64,000 bases of DNA from Myxococcota bacterium (GCA_963169045.1 CAUJDF010000037.1:1-64000), one strand, 5' to 3'. Counted from the stretch's first letter, positions 28,258 through 36,862 are shown. Notes: generated from the letters alone by a model not told the origin. Numbers and translations are program-made.

Positions 28258-28977
28258 ATGGAATCGATCCTGGTGAACCTGGTCACGCTGGCGGGCGACG
28301 AAGAGGTCAGCATCGTCGGGCTCATCGCGAAGGCGTCGCCCATCGTGAAGGGCGTGCTCGTCGTGCTCGTCCTGCTCTCGCTCTTCAGCTGGTACGTCAT
28401 CGTCTACAAGTGGCTGTCGATCCGCCGCGCGCAGAAGGAGAGCCAGCTCTTCCTCGAGACGTTCTGGCAGTCGAAGCGGCTCGACGAGATCTACCAGACG
28501 AGCCAGGCGCTGCAGCGCAGCCCGATCAGCCAGATCTTCCGCGCCGGCTACGTCGAGCTCAGCAAGCTGCGCGGCGGGGCGAGCCCCACCGACACCATGC
28601 GCGAGCAGCTCGGCGACATCGAGAACATCACCCGCGCCCTGCGCCGCGCCCAGAACAACGAGGTCGTGCACCTCGAGTCGATGACGCAGTTCCTCGCGAC
28701 CACCGCCAGCGCCGCCCCGTTCGTCGGCCTGTTCGGCACGGTGTGGGGCATCATGAACTCGTTCATCAACATCGCGCACGAGGGCAACGCCACGCTGCCC
28801 ACGGTGGCCCCGGGCATCGCCGAGGCGCTCGTCGCCACCGCCATCGGCCTCGTCGCCGCCATCCCCGCGGTCGCGGCCTACAACTTCTTCATCAACCGCA
28901 TCCGCGTCCTCGTGACCGACATGGAGAACTTCGGCCACGACTTCCTGAACATCGTCAAGCGCCACTTCTTCAAGTAA
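28258..28977 (+). CDS. tolQ: TolQ/ExbB-type proton-channel subunit
   Basis: 239 residues, three membrane helices: about 30-50 ('GVLVVLVLLSLFSWYVIVYKW', seen in parts), about 145-170 ('TTASAAPFVGLFGTVWGIMNSF') and about 185-205 ('ALVATAIGLVAAIPAVAAYN'). The last two contain the MotA/TolQ/ExbB signature, with 'GLFGTVWGIM' and 'EALVATAIGL'. With TolR it forms the inner-membrane proton channel that energises the Tol-Pal envelope-constriction machine. It is the first of seven tightly packed genes (tolQ to ppx). The next gene starts 16 bases on. Confidence 0.94.
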   Translation: MESILVNLVTLAGDEEVSIVGLIAKASPIVKGVLVVLVLLSLFSWYVIVYKWLSIRRAQKESQLFLETFWQSKRLDEIYQTSQALQRSPISQIFRAGYVELSKLRGGASPTDTMREQLGDIENITRALRRAQNNEVVHLESMTQFLATTASAAPFVGLFGTVWGIMNSFINIAHEGNATLPTVAPGIAEALVATAIGLVAAIPAVAAYNFFINRIRVLVTDMENFGHDFLNIVKRHFFK

Positions 28978-28993
28978 GGGCGGGAGCAGCGCC

Positions 28994-29515
28994 ATGGCGA
29001 TGGGTGGAGGAAACGGCAACGACCGGCGCGGATCTCTCAGCGAGATCAACGTCACGCCGCTGGTCGACGTGATGCTCGTGCTGCTCGTCGTGTTCATGGT
29101 GACGGTGCCCGTGATCGTCGAGCAGCAGAATCAGCGCAAGGTCGAGGTCGAGCTGCCGAAGACGAGTGCCGAGCCGGTGAAGGCCGAGGACTTCCAGAAC
29201 ATGATCCTCACGCTGCACGCCGACTACCGCACCACGTGGAACATGGACGGCGAGGAGATGCCGCTCCCCGGCGTCGACTGCACCGGGGTGAAGGACGGCG
29301 ACTTCGGCACCTGCCTGGCGCCGCTCGAGAGCCTGATCAAGGCGAACGAGAAGGTCCAGAAGGAGCAGAAGATCTTCCTACAGGCCGACCGGCGCCTGCC
29401 GTACGGCTTCGTGGTGGACGTGATGGCCCGCATCCGCAAGGCGGGCGTGCCGCACCTCGGCATGGTCACGAACCCGCCTGAAGGGGCGCCCAAGGCGGAG
29501 GCGGCGCCCAAGTGA
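28994..29515 (+). CDS. tolR: TolR/ExbD-type proton-channel subunit
   Basis: 173 residues. One membrane helix near the N-terminus, 'INVTPLVDVMLVLLVVFMVTVP', holds the conserved Asp used in proton passage. The periplasmic part ends with 'IFLQADRRLPYGFVVDVMARIRKAGVPHLGMVT', the usual TolR/ExbD sheet. A mid-region insertion with two Cys ('PGVDCTGVKDGDFGTC') is longer than in typical TolR (about 140 residues) and could form a disulfide. The stop overlaps the GTG of the TolA-like gene. Confidence 0.93.
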   Translation: MAMGGGNGNDRRGSLSEINVTPLVDVMLVLLVVFMVTVPVIVEQQNQRKVEVELPKTSAEPVKAEDFQNMILTLHADYRTTWNMDGEEMPLPGVDCTGVKDGDFGTCLAPLESLIKANEKVQKEQKIFLQADRRLPYGFVVDVMARIRKAGVPHLGMVTNPPEGAPKAEAAPK

Positions 29516-30330
29516 ACGGCGAGCCCCGCGACCTCGGCCTGCGGGTCGCCTCGACGATCGTCGCCGTCGTGATCAACGGCGGCCTGTTCGTCGGCATGGC
29601 GCTCGCGGGCGTGATCGGCCGCGGCGAGCCCGACGAGGCGGCGCCCGAGATCCTCGAGTTCGAGTCCATCGAGATCCTGCAGAAGGGCAAGCCGCGCGAT
29701 CCGAAGCTGCTGCCCCGCATCCCGACCTCGCCGGCGCCGATGCCGCAGGAGGAGCAGGTCGTCAAGACCGGCCCCACCGAGCCCGAGGCGCCCAAGCCCC
29801 CGGATCCCAACGAGATCCGGCTGCAGCAGGAGCGCGAGGAGAAGGAGCGCCAGAAGAAGGAGGCCGAGCTCCGCAAGCTGCAGGAGGACGAGAAGAAGAA
29901 GCGCCAGGCGGCCATCGCCAAGGCGCTCGAGCGCGTGGGCGACGAGGACGAGCCGCCCGAAGGCGCCGAGGACGGCTTCGACGGCGGCAACACCACCGAT
30001 CCGACGAAGGGCTCGGCGTTCCTCGGCTACATCTCGCAGCTCTCGCTGATCCTGAGCCGCAACCTCGAGCCGCCGGCGACGATCGCGCCCGACGTGCTGA
30101 AGCGCCTGACGTGCGAGGTGCGCTTCCAGCTCGGCGCCGACGGCAAGGTCAAGGGCGAGCCGATCATCGCGCGCAGCAGCGGCAACCAGTTCTTCGACGA
30201 CGCCGCGCTCCGCGCCGTGAAGAAGTTCGGCGCCGGGACGCCCGAGAAGCTGCCGCTGCCGACCGAGCCGAAGCTGCGCCAGGCCGTGCTGACCCGTCCG
30301 ATGGAACCCGTCATGCGCGGGGATCGATGA
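29512..30330 (+). CDS. tolA: TolA/TonB-like periplasm-spanning protein
   Basis: 272 residues with GTG start nested in the tolR stop (GTGA). There is an N-terminal membrane anchor 'STIVAVVINGGLFVGMALAGV', a Pro/Glu-rich segment, and a long charged helix ('RLQQEREEKERQKKEAELRKL' style, Lys/Glu/Arg) at about 100-145. A TonB_C-type C-terminal domain follows ('CEVRFQLGADGKVKGEPIIARSSGN', 'DDAALRAVKKFGAG'). This is the TolA architecture: it links the TolQR motor to TolB and Pal. The helix is far shorter than in E. coli TolA. The gene symbol is by position and architecture. Confidence 0.85.
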   Translation: MNGEPRDLGLRVASTIVAVVINGGLFVGMALAGVIGRGEPDEAAPEILEFESIEILQKGKPRDPKLLPRIPTSPAPMPQEEQVVKTGPTEPEAPKPPDPNEIRLQQEREEKERQKKEAELRKLQEDEKKKRQAAIAKALERVGDEDEPPEGAEDGFDGGNTTDPTKGSAFLGYISQLSLILSRNLEPPATIAPDVLKRLTCEVRFQLGADGKVKGEPIIARSSGNQFFDDAALRAVKKFGAGTPEKLPLPTEPKLRQAVLTRPMEPVMRGDR

Positions 30331-30337
30331 GGAGCCG

Positions 30338-31657
30338 ATGTTGAAGAGATTCGCCTTTCTCCTGACGTTCCTCGCCGCGGTCGCGGCCCACGCCCAGCCC
30401 AAGCCGGGCGCCAAGGACGCGATCAAGTTCGACGTCGCGGTCGGCGGCCAGTCGATGGTCAACGTCGCCGTCCCCGACGCGGTCAACATCGGCGGCTCGC
30501 CCGACACGCGCGGCGTCACCGAGGCGCTCTCCGGCACCGTGCAGCGCGACCTCACGCTGGCGGGCTACTTCAACCTGATCGACAAGGCATCCTTCTTGAT
30601 CGACCCCAAGGTCGAAGGCATGGACCCGCAGTACAAGGCGTGGTTCAACGTCGGCGCCCAGGGGCTCGTCAAGATCGGCTTCCAGATCGTCGGCACGACC
30701 GTGAAGGCCGACCTGCGCCTGTACTCGGTCGATCGCTCCCAGCGGGTGGCCCTGCCCGCGCCCTACGACGCCGTCGCCGACGTCGAGCTCGACCCCGACA
30801 AGCTGCGGCGCCACGCGCACGGCTTCGTCGACCAGGTGATCAAGTACTACACGGGCACCGAGGGCTTCTTCCGCACGCGCATCGTGTTCGTGAAGCGCAT
30901 CCAGGGCGGCAAGGAGCTCTTCATGCTCGCCCCCGACGGCAGCGACGAGATGCAGCTGACGAAGAACGGCAGCATCAACATGCTGCCCAGCTTCAACGCC
31001 GGGAAGATCATCTTCACCAGCTTCAAGGACGGAAACCCCGACCTCTTCACTCTCGAGAAGGGCGCGTCGAGCAAGCTGTCGAGCTACCCGGGCTTGAACA
31101 CCGGCGGCGTGCTCAGCCCCGACGGCACCCGCGTGGCGGCGACCATCTCGAAGGACGGCAACCCCGAGATCTATCTGCTCGAGGCCGGCACCGGGAAGGT
31201 GATCAAGCGCCTGACCAACACCGATGGCATCGACGCGAGCCCCACGTGGTCCCCCGACGGCTCCCAGATCGCGTTCGTCAGCGACCGGCACGGCACGCCC
31301 CAGATCTGGGTCATGGGCGCCGACGGCGGCAACGCGCGGCGTCTGACGTACCAGGGCGACTACAACCAGACGCCCGACTGGAGCCCTCGCGGCGATCTCA
31401 TCGCCTTCACCGCCCGCGACGAGCGCTACAAGTTCGACGTATTCACCGTGAACGTCAGCACGGGCGAGGTCGCGCGCGTCACCCAGGACCAGGGCAACAA
31501 CGAGGAGCCCAGCTTCTCGCCCGACGGCCGCTACCTCATCTTCAGCAGCACGCGCAGCGGCGAGGCGAAGCTGTTCCTGTCGACGCTCGACGGGCGCGTG
31601 CAGCACCCGGTCAGCCAGGGGAAGGGCGAGTACCTGACCCCGGCCTGGCAGCGGTGA
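30338..31657 (+). CDS. tolB: TolB periplasmic beta-propeller
   Basis: 439 residues: signal 'FAFLLTFLAAVAAHAQ', N-terminal TolB domain (to about 160: 'DLTLAGYFNLIDKASFL', 'DVELDPDKLRRHAHGFVDQVI'), then a six-blade propeller with repeated 'SPDG' units ('LSPDGTRVAATIS', 'WSPDGSQIAFVSDRHG', 'WSPRGDLIAFTARD', 'FSPDGRYLIFSSTRSG'). TolB carries force between TolA and Pal in the periplasm. Family length is about 430. It follows the TolA-like gene by 7 bases and overlaps the next gene by GTGA. Confidence 0.95.
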   Translation: MLKRFAFLLTFLAAVAAHAQPKPGAKDAIKFDVAVGGQSMVNVAVPDAVNIGGSPDTRGVTEALSGTVQRDLTLAGYFNLIDKASFLIDPKVEGMDPQYKAWFNVGAQGLVKIGFQIVGTTVKADLRLYSVDRSQRVALPAPYDAVADVELDPDKLRRHAHGFVDQVIKYYTGTEGFFRTRIVFVKRIQGGKELFMLAPDGSDEMQLTKNGSINMLPSFNAGKIIFTSFKDGNPDLFTLEKGASSKLSSYPGLNTGGVLSPDGTRVAATISKDGNPEIYLLEAGTGKVIKRLTNTDGIDASPTWSPDGSQIAFVSDRHGTPQIWVMGADGGNARRLTYQGDYNQTPDWSPRGDLIAFTARDERYKFDVFTVNVSTGEVARVTQDQGNNEEPSFSPDGRYLIFSSTRSGEAKLFLSTLDGRVQHPVSQGKGEYLTPAWQR

Positions 31658-32151
31658 GACGCGTGCTGGCCCTGGCCGCGCTCGTCGGCGCCTGCGACGC
31701 CGGAAAGCCGCCGCCGCGCGTGATCCGTCCGGCCCCGGAGCCGACGCTCTCGGGCGCCGCACAGACCCAGGCGGCGCCGCTGTTCGCCCCGCCCGCGGCG
31801 CCGTCGACGCCGGCGCTGCCGACCGGCGGCCCGCCGCCGTCGTTGCCCGTCGGCGGCCCGCCGCCGTCGTTGTACACCGCGCGCCTGGCCGTGCTGCTGT
31901 CGAAGGCGGTCCCGGTCGAGGCCGAGGTGCGCGTGCGCCTCGACGCTGAAGGCCACATCATCGAGCACCGCGTGGTGCGCGCGACCGACCCCGGCGCGGA
32001 GCCATCTCTCGCCGCGGGACTGCGCCGCTACGCGCCCGGGGGCGGGGCCACGTTGCCCGTCCCCACCGACGAACGCATCCGCGAGGCCGCCCTGGGGGAC
32101 GGCGTGGTGGTCCACGTCCGACCGGCGGCCGCGCACCGAGGAGCCCCATGA
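31654..32151 (+). CDS. Pro-rich lipoprotein with TonB_C-like domain inside the tol operon
   Basis: 165 residues from a GTG overlapped by the tolB stop. The signal ends in lipobox 'LAALVGAC'. A Pro/Ala-rich arm follows with a tandem repeat 'GGPPPSLPVGGPPPSL', then a TonB_C-like unit: 'VEAEVRVRLDAEGHIIEHRVVRAT' and 'PTDERIREAALGDGVVVHVRP'. This is the pattern of a second, outer-membrane or inner-membrane-anchored TonB/TolA C-domain. It occupies the slot between tolB and pal, where no such gene is standard. It may modulate Tol-Pal contacts. Overlap with pal is ATGA. Confidence 0.75.
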   Translation: MRRVLALAALVGACDAGKPPPRVIRPAPEPTLSGAAQTQAAPLFAPPAAPSTPALPTGGPPPSLPVGGPPPSLYTARLAVLLSKAVPVEAEVRVRLDAEGHIIEHRVVRATDPGAEPSLAAGLRRYAPGGGATLPVPTDERIREAALGDGVVVHVRPAAAHRGAP

Positions 32152-32852
32152 AGACTGTCGCCCTGGCGCGCACCTGCGCGCTCGCCCTGCTGCTGGCCGC
32201 CTGCGGTGGTCGGCCGACGAAGGTCCTCTCCGAGGCCGACGGCGCGCTCGCCGACGCGAAGCTCGCCGAGAAATGCGCGCCCGAGGAGTACGCGGCCGCG
32301 AAGAAGATGCTCGAGAAGGCCAACAAGCTGGCCGACGAGGGCAAGAACGACGAGGCCGAGAAGGCGGCGAAGGCCGCCAAGAAGCTGGCGCTCGCCGCGC
32401 GCAACAAGGCGATGCTGCGCAAGGAAGAGTGCGAGAAGCCGGCGCAGCAGACCACCGGCGTCGATCCCAACGAGTTCATCGACCAGAACACGACGCCGGC
32501 GGTCGAGGCCGAGAACCTCGAAGGCCTGAAGACGATCTACTTCGACTACGACGCCTTCGACCTCTCGCCCGAGGCGCGCGACGTGCTCGCGCGCAACGTG
32601 GCGTGGCTCAAGAAGAATCCGGGACAGCATCTCGTGATCGCGGGCCACTGCGACAAGCGCGGCAGCACCGAGTACAACCTGGCGCTCGGCGAGAAGCGCG
32701 CGCAGGTCGTGCGCCGCTACCTCGAGTCGCTCGGCATCGACGCGAGCCGCATGTCGATCATCAGCTACGGCGAGGAGCAGCCCGCCGACTACGGCGAGAG
32801 CGACGAGTCGCTCCGCCTCAATCGCCGCGCCGAGTTCAAGGCGTCGAAGTGA
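32148..32852 (+). CDS. pal: Pal-type OmpA-domain lipoprotein with DUF4398-like N-terminus
   Basis: 234 residues. Lipobox 'LALLLAACGG' is followed by an Ala/Lys/Glu helical segment (about 25-95, 'SEADGALADAKLAEKCAPEEY' and 'AEKAAKAAKKLALAARNKA' in form), resembling DUF4398. An OmpA C-domain comes next with 'TIYFDYDAFDLSPEARDVL', 'IAGHCDKRGSTEYNLALGEKRA' and 'SYGEEQP', which binds meso-diaminopimelate of peptidoglycan. Pal anchors the outer membrane to the wall. E. coli Pal (about 170 residues) lacks the helical N-segment, which here may extend the reach across the periplasm. Start and stop both overlap neighbours. Confidence 0.92.
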   Translation: MKTVALARTCALALLLAACGGRPTKVLSEADGALADAKLAEKCAPEEYAAAKKMLEKANKLADEGKNDEAEKAAKAAKKLALAARNKAMLRKEECEKPAQQTTGVDPNEFIDQNTTPAVEAENLEGLKTIYFDYDAFDLSPEARDVLARNVAWLKKNPGQHLVIAGHCDKRGSTEYNLALGEKRAQVVRRYLESLGIDASRMSIISYGEEQPADYGESDESLRLNRRAEFKASK

Positions 32853-33748
32853 GCCGCTACGCGGCCGTCGACATCGGCAGCAACTCGCTGAAGCTGCTGA
32901 TCGGCTCGTTCGGGCCCGACGGTCGCGTCGCCTCCCTCCACGACGAAGCGGTGGTCACGCGGTTGGCCCGCGGCGTCGACGCCGCCGGCCGCCTGCACCC
33001 CGAGTCGCGCGCCCGCGCCCTCGCGGTGCTGCGCGGCTTCGTCGCGACGTGCCGCGCCCACGACGTGACGCGCATCGCCGCCATCGGCACCTCCGCGCTG
33101 CGCGACGCGGCGGACCGCGACGAATTCATCAACGAATGCGCGGGCTTCGGTCTGCACGTCGAGGTGGTCGGCGGCGACGTCGAGGCGCAGATCGTGCGCC
33201 TCGCCGCCGTCCGCGAGCTGCCCGGCCTCGACCCCGGCGCCTGGGTCGTCGACGTCGGCGGCGGCAGCGCCGAGGTCGTCTGGACGGGCGGCCGCGTCAG
33301 CACCGAGCTCGGCGTCGTCCGCCTGACCGAGCGCCACGTCGCCGCCGATCCGCCGGGCGCCGAGACGCTCGAGGCCCTGCGGACGGCCGTCCGGGCGCGC
33401 CTCGCCGCGCTCCCGCTGCCGCGCCCGGCGCCGGCCCTCGTCGCCAGCGGCTCGAGCGGCCCGCTGCTCGCCCGCCTGCACCTCGGCCTGGCGACGCACG
33501 ACAGCGCCCGAATCCACAGCACCTCGCTCCCGCTCGCCGCCGTCACCGACATGGCCACCCGCTTCGCCACGTCGACGCACGCCGAGCGCCTCGCCCTTCC
33601 GGGCATGGACGCGTCCCGCGCGGACGTCGCGCTCGCCGGCGCCGTCGTCCTCGAGCAGGCGGCCGCCGCCGCCGGCGTCGACGCGTTGGTGGTGAACGAG
33701 CGGTCGACGCGCTACGGCGTCTTCCACCGCGCCTTCGGGCCGGGCTGA
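32849..33748 (+). CDS. Ppx/GppA-family phosphatase
   Basis: 299 residues from a GTG overlapped by the pal stop (GTGA). The ASKHA fold shows 'AAVDIGSNSLKLLIG' (phosphate 1), 'AAIGTSALRDAADRDEF' and 'WVVDVGGGSAEVVWTGG' (phosphate 2). The family hydrolyses inorganic polyphosphate or pppGpp. At about 300 residues it corresponds to the short Ppx/GppA form without the C-terminal HD domain, so which substrate it takes is open. Its place at the end of the tol operon is shared with some other deltaproteobacteria. It meets the multicopper oxidase gene tail-to-tail with 7 bases between. Confidence 0.92.
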   Translation: MSRYAAVDIGSNSLKLLIGSFGPDGRVASLHDEAVVTRLARGVDAAGRLHPESRARALAVLRGFVATCRAHDVTRIAAIGTSALRDAADRDEFINECAGFGLHVEVVGGDVEAQIVRLAAVRELPGLDPGAWVVDVGGGSAEVVWTGGRVSTELGVVRLTERHVAADPPGAETLEALRTAVRARLAALPLPRPAPALVASGSSGPLLARLHLGLATHDSARIHSTSLPLAAVTDMATRFATSTHAERLALPGMDASRADVALAGAVVLEQAAAAAGVDALVVNERSTRYGVFHRAFGPG

Positions 33749-33755
33749 CCCCGCC

Positions 33756-35951
33756 TCAGGGGGGACCCGGCGGCCCGGGCGGGCCCGGCGGGAGGCACTG
33801 CTCGAGGCCCGCCGTCGCGAGCTGCTCGATCGCCGCCCGGGGCAGCGCCGTGACTCTCGCCGACTCCATCTCCGCGTAGTCGCCCGGCGAGTAGCTGGCC
33901 ACCATGGCTTCGGCGAAGCGGCACTGCTCGTCGTCTTCGAAGCAGCCGGCGTTGGAGGTGACACAGGCGCCGGTGGCGTCGACCCTCCCCATCAGGCACA
34001 GGCAGTCTCGATCGTCCGGCCGACAGACCTCGACGAGCTCCATCATGCCTTCGTCCTCGTGGGTGAGCTTGTGGCAGTGCTGCACGAAGGCGCCGGTGAA
34101 CGCCTCGGCGTGCCGCAGGAGGAACCGGCGCGGGCGGTTGTCGTCGGCGATGAGATCGCTGAACTCCACGAAGTACGTGTCGCGCCAGTGCGCGAACGGC
34201 GGGTCGCGCTTCGAGGCGGCGGGACAGACGACGAACGGGTTGATGTGCAGGTGGAAGGGGTGCCCGTCCGAGGCGCTGACCTCCCAGAGCTCGCTGCTGC
34301 CCGCGACGAACACACGGTCGCTGCGGTAGCGATGCTCGGCGCCCGCGGCGTCCGTGTGCCGGAACATCCGGCGCGGGTGGAAGATCCGGCAGTTCAGGTT
34401 CGGCAGCGGGCAGCTGCACACCGAGTCGAACGCCGAGTCGCCGTGGTGGTGCTCGGGGTCGCAGTGGCCGCCGCTGCTCGGCGTGGCCTCCTCCTGCTCG
34501 TCGTCGGTGGGATCGATGAGCGCGGGGTGCACCATCACCACCTTCTGGTCGGGCTCGAGCGACCAGTCGGCGCCCTGCTCGTCGCAGCTCACGCGCACGC
34601 CGTCGCGCCCCTGGAAGCGCCCCGTCCAGCTCACGGGCGGCGCCACCGTCGCGAGCTCCGCGTCGGTCAGCAGGCGCGTGCTCGTCGCCTGTCCGGCGCC
34701 CGGATGCACGCGGATGATGGCCAGCAGGTCCTCCGCCGGGAACATGCCGATCTCCGGCTCCTGGATCTTCGTCAGGTCCGCCAGGCTGTCGGAGCGATAG
34801 GCCTGCACGCACAGCGTGGTCTCTTCCGCGGGCATCTTCACGAGCAGGTCGATGCGATAGCCCGGCGACATGAACCACCAGTTGCGCTCGAACGTCTTCG
34901 GCAGCGCGATGCCATCGGCGGCGAACTGCTGGACCGCCACCGGCTTCGAGGCGTCGATGCCGCTGCACTTCTCGTCCGTGCCGGGGAAGATGCCGATCCA
35001 CATCTCCTCGAGCTGCCCCGCGTGCACCATGCGCCAGCGCTCGACCTGACCCGGCGCCGTGACCATCACCGGCGAGATCTTGCCGTTCAGCGTGGTGTTC
35101 GTCGTCGCGGCGTGGTGCGCGGCGAGGAAGTTGTCGACGGAGAGGTGGTCCTCGTCACAGGGCTCGCCCTCGGCCAGCGGCTCGACGAGGGGCTCGCCGT
35201 CCACGTTCTTGTCTTCGACGTCGTATGGGATCTGGCTGAACACCATCACGCGCTCGCGCGCCGCGCTCACGGCCGGGAGCCGGTCGACGTCGCCCTCCAC
35301 GATGAGCATGCCCGCCGCGCCGTTCATCAGCTGGACCGTCGTCGAGCCGTGGATGTGCGGGTGGTACCAGTGTGTCCCCGGCCAGTGTCGCCCGCCGGGA
35401 CGGTCGGGATCGGCGTCGTCCTGGTCGAGGTCCCAGCGGTACTTCGCGCGCCCGCCCGGCGGCACCTCGTTCAACACATTGTCCGCGAAATACACCGCGT
35501 CTTCGCGGCCGTCGCCGTCCGCGTCCGCGCAGCCCGGCGGCGCGCAGGCCTCGCCGCCCGCGGCGTACTGCGGCTGCACGTGCAGGCCGTGGGCGTGCAG
35601 GTTCGTCAGCCCGAAGTCATAGCAGTGCTCCTCGCCGTTGCCATCCTGCGAAGCCACCGTGCGATGTGTCGACTTCGTGAACGCGTTGTGCAGGTCCACG
35701 CGCACGCTGCGCTCTTCGCCCTCGGGCACGCGGATCGTGGGGCCCGGCAGCTCGCCGTAGGCCCGCAGGCAGAGCCGGCGCCCGCCGATCGTCACCTCGG
35801 TCGGCTTCATCGTCAGCGAGACCACGCCGTCCGAGGCAGAGATCTCGCGGGGCTGGGTGAAGGTCTCTTCGGGCGCGGGCGACGAAGTCGCGCCCTGCTC
35901 GTTCGCGCCACAGGCCGCGAGCAGCACGCCCGCGAGCAGTGTTCGTTTCAT
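33756..35951 (-). CDS. Multicopper oxidase lipoprotein with collagen-like GPP tail
   Basis: 731 residues. Lipobox 'LLAGVLLAACG'. All four copper motifs are visible: 'LTNLHAHGLHVQ', 'HWYHPHIHGSTTVQL', 'HPFHLHINPFVV', and 'FVQHCHKLTHEDEGMM' (HCH-x-x-x-H-x-x-x-x-M), which gives type 1, 2 and 3 centres. It is longer than CueO/laccase types (about 500) owing to inserts with Cys and His ('GGHCDPEHHHGD', 'VCSCPLPNLNC'). The C-terminus is 'LPPGPPGPPGPP', a collagen-like repeat unlike the rest. It likely oxidises metal ions or phenols in the periplasm or outer membrane. It is divergent from the TetR gene across 153 bases, which may control it. Confidence 0.92.
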   Translation of the reverse strand: MKRTLLAGVLLAACGANEQGATSSPAPEETFTQPREISASDGVVSLTMKPTEVTIGGRRLCLRAYGELPGPTIRVPEGEERSVRVDLHNAFTKSTHRTVASQDGNGEEHCYDFGLTNLHAHGLHVQPQYAAGGEACAPPGCADADGDGREDAVYFADNVLNEVPPGGRAKYRWDLDQDDADPDRPGGRHWPGTHWYHPHIHGSTTVQLMNGAAGMLIVEGDVDRLPAVSAARERVMVFSQIPYDVEDKNVDGEPLVEPLAEGEPCDEDHLSVDNFLAAHHAATTNTTLNGKISPVMVTAPGQVERWRMVHAGQLEEMWIGIFPGTDEKCSGIDASKPVAVQQFAADGIALPKTFERNWWFMSPGYRIDLLVKMPAEETTLCVQAYRSDSLADLTKIQEPEIGMFPAEDLLAIIRVHPGAGQATSTRLLTDAELATVAPPVSWTGRFQGRDGVRVSCDEQGADWSLEPDQKVVMVHPALIDPTDDEQEEATPSSGGHCDPEHHHGDSAFDSVCSCPLPNLNCRIFHPRRMFRHTDAAGAEHRYRSDRVFVAGSSELWEVSASDGHPFHLHINPFVVCPAASKRDPPFAHWRDTYFVEFSDLIADDNRPRRFLLRHAEAFTGAFVQHCHKLTHEDEGMMELVEVCRPDDRDCLCLMGRVDATGACVTSNAGCFEDDEQCRFAEAMVASYSPGDYAEMESARVTALPRAAIEQLATAGLEQCLPPGPPGPPGPP

Positions 35952-36077
35952 GGCTCCCCCCTCCGAAGGAGCCTATCGCCCGTGCGCGCGGCGGCAAAGT
36001 CGCGTTTCGAGCGCGTCCGGAGCCCCGTCGCTGGCCGTCCGGAGACGGTCGGCGGGTGTGACGTTCATGTTTCACCG

Positions 36078-36091
36078 ACCCGGAATCGGGT
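36078..36091. promoter_or_regulatory. Possible operator of the adjacent TetR regulator
   Basis: ACCCGGAATCGGGT is a 14-base inverted repeat (5-base arms, 4-base centre) 13 bases ahead of the TetR start, in the divergent region with the multicopper oxidase. TetR proteins usually bind such sites to silence themselves and the opposite gene. This is inference from position and symmetry. Confidence 0.38.
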
Positions 36092-36104
36092 TACCTTCGC
36101 CGGC

Positions 36105-36785
36105 ATGACCACGTCGCGCGTCCCCCCGTCTCGCCGCGCGCCCCGGCAGGAGCGCAGCCGCGCCCTCGTCGAAGCCATCCTCGATGCCACCGCCGACGTC
36201 CTGCGCGTCCACGGCCTGCCCGGCGCCACCGTGGCCCGCATCGCGGCGCGCGCGGGCGTCAGCACGGGCTCGCTCTACCAGTACTTCCCCGACAAGACGG
36301 CGCTGTACCGCGCCCTGGGCGAGCGCTTCTTCCGGCGGATCGAAGCGGCCTCCGACCAGCTCTGGCCCCACCTGCAGGTCCTGCCGCTGCCCGATGCCAT
36401 CGAGGTCGCGGTGCGTGGCATCGCCGCGGCGGCGTTCGTCGATCCGGTGCTCGACCGCATCCTCCACCAGGTGGCCATCTCGCGGATGGAAGGCGAGCCG
36501 GTCGCGAGCTTCGAGGCGGGGCAGGAAGCCCGCGTCGCCACGTTCCTGGCCGCGCGGCGCGCGGAGCTGCCCGACCCTTCGCTGGACGTCGAGATGACCG
36601 CGCGCCTGCTCTCACGCGCCCTGGGCGGCATCGTGGGCTCGACCTGCGCGCGCGAGCCGGCCCTGGCCGCCGATCCGCGGTTCGTGGACGCGCTCGTGCG
36701 CTTCGCCCTGCGCACGTTGGGTTTCCCGCCGCCCGCGGTACAAACCGGGCGCCTCGCTGACACTTCAGACCGGGCGCCTCGTTGA
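36105..36785 (+). CDS. TetR/AcrR-family transcriptional regulator
   Basis: 226 residues. N-terminal helix-turn-helix: 'ILDATADVLRVHGLPGATVARIAARAGVSTGSLYQYFPDKTALYRAL', with the typical 'GVSTGSLYQYFPDK' recognition helix. The ligand domain contains the family-typical 'ILHQVAISRMEGEPV'. The last ten or so residues ('TGRLADTSDRAPR') are encoded in a 22-base tandem repeat and probably were not part of the ancestral protein. It is divergent from the multicopper oxidase, so copper or oxidative stress response is one possibility. The ligand is unknown. Confidence 0.92.
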   Translation: MTTSRVPPSRRAPRQERSRALVEAILDATADVLRVHGLPGATVARIAARAGVSTGSLYQYFPDKTALYRALGERFFRRIEAASDQLWPHLQVLPLPDAIEVAVRGIAAAAFVDPVLDRILHQVAISRMEGEPVASFEAGQEARVATFLAARRAELPDPSLDVEMTARLLSRALGGIVGSTCAREPALAADPRFVDALVRFALRTLGFPPPAVQTGRLADTSDRAPR

Positions 36786-36790
36786 CACTT
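36744..36790. repeat. Two copies of a 22-bp repeat over the end of the TetR gene
   Basis: ACCGGGCGCCTCGCTGACACTT at 36744-36765 recurs at 36769-36790 with one change (C to T). The period is 25 bases, so the second copy is read in a different frame by the TetR gene. The stop codon lies inside the second copy. Confidence 0.85.
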
Positions 36791-36795
36791 TCCGC

Positions 36796-36862
36796 GGGGG
36801 TCGTCGGCAGTCGCCGGGGGGGTCGTCGGAAGTCGCGGGGGGGTCGACGGGCGTCTCGGGGA
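36796..36862. repeat. Degenerate ~21-bp G-rich tandem repeat between tetR and pssA
   Basis: Three units of G-run plus TCGTCGGCAGTCGCC-like core (cores at 36801-36815, 36823-36836 and 36844-36857, the last more diverged). It fills the gap between the convergent regulator and pssA genes. The runs of five to seven G on one strand could form quadruplex-like structure; no gene was seen here. Confidence 0.7.
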
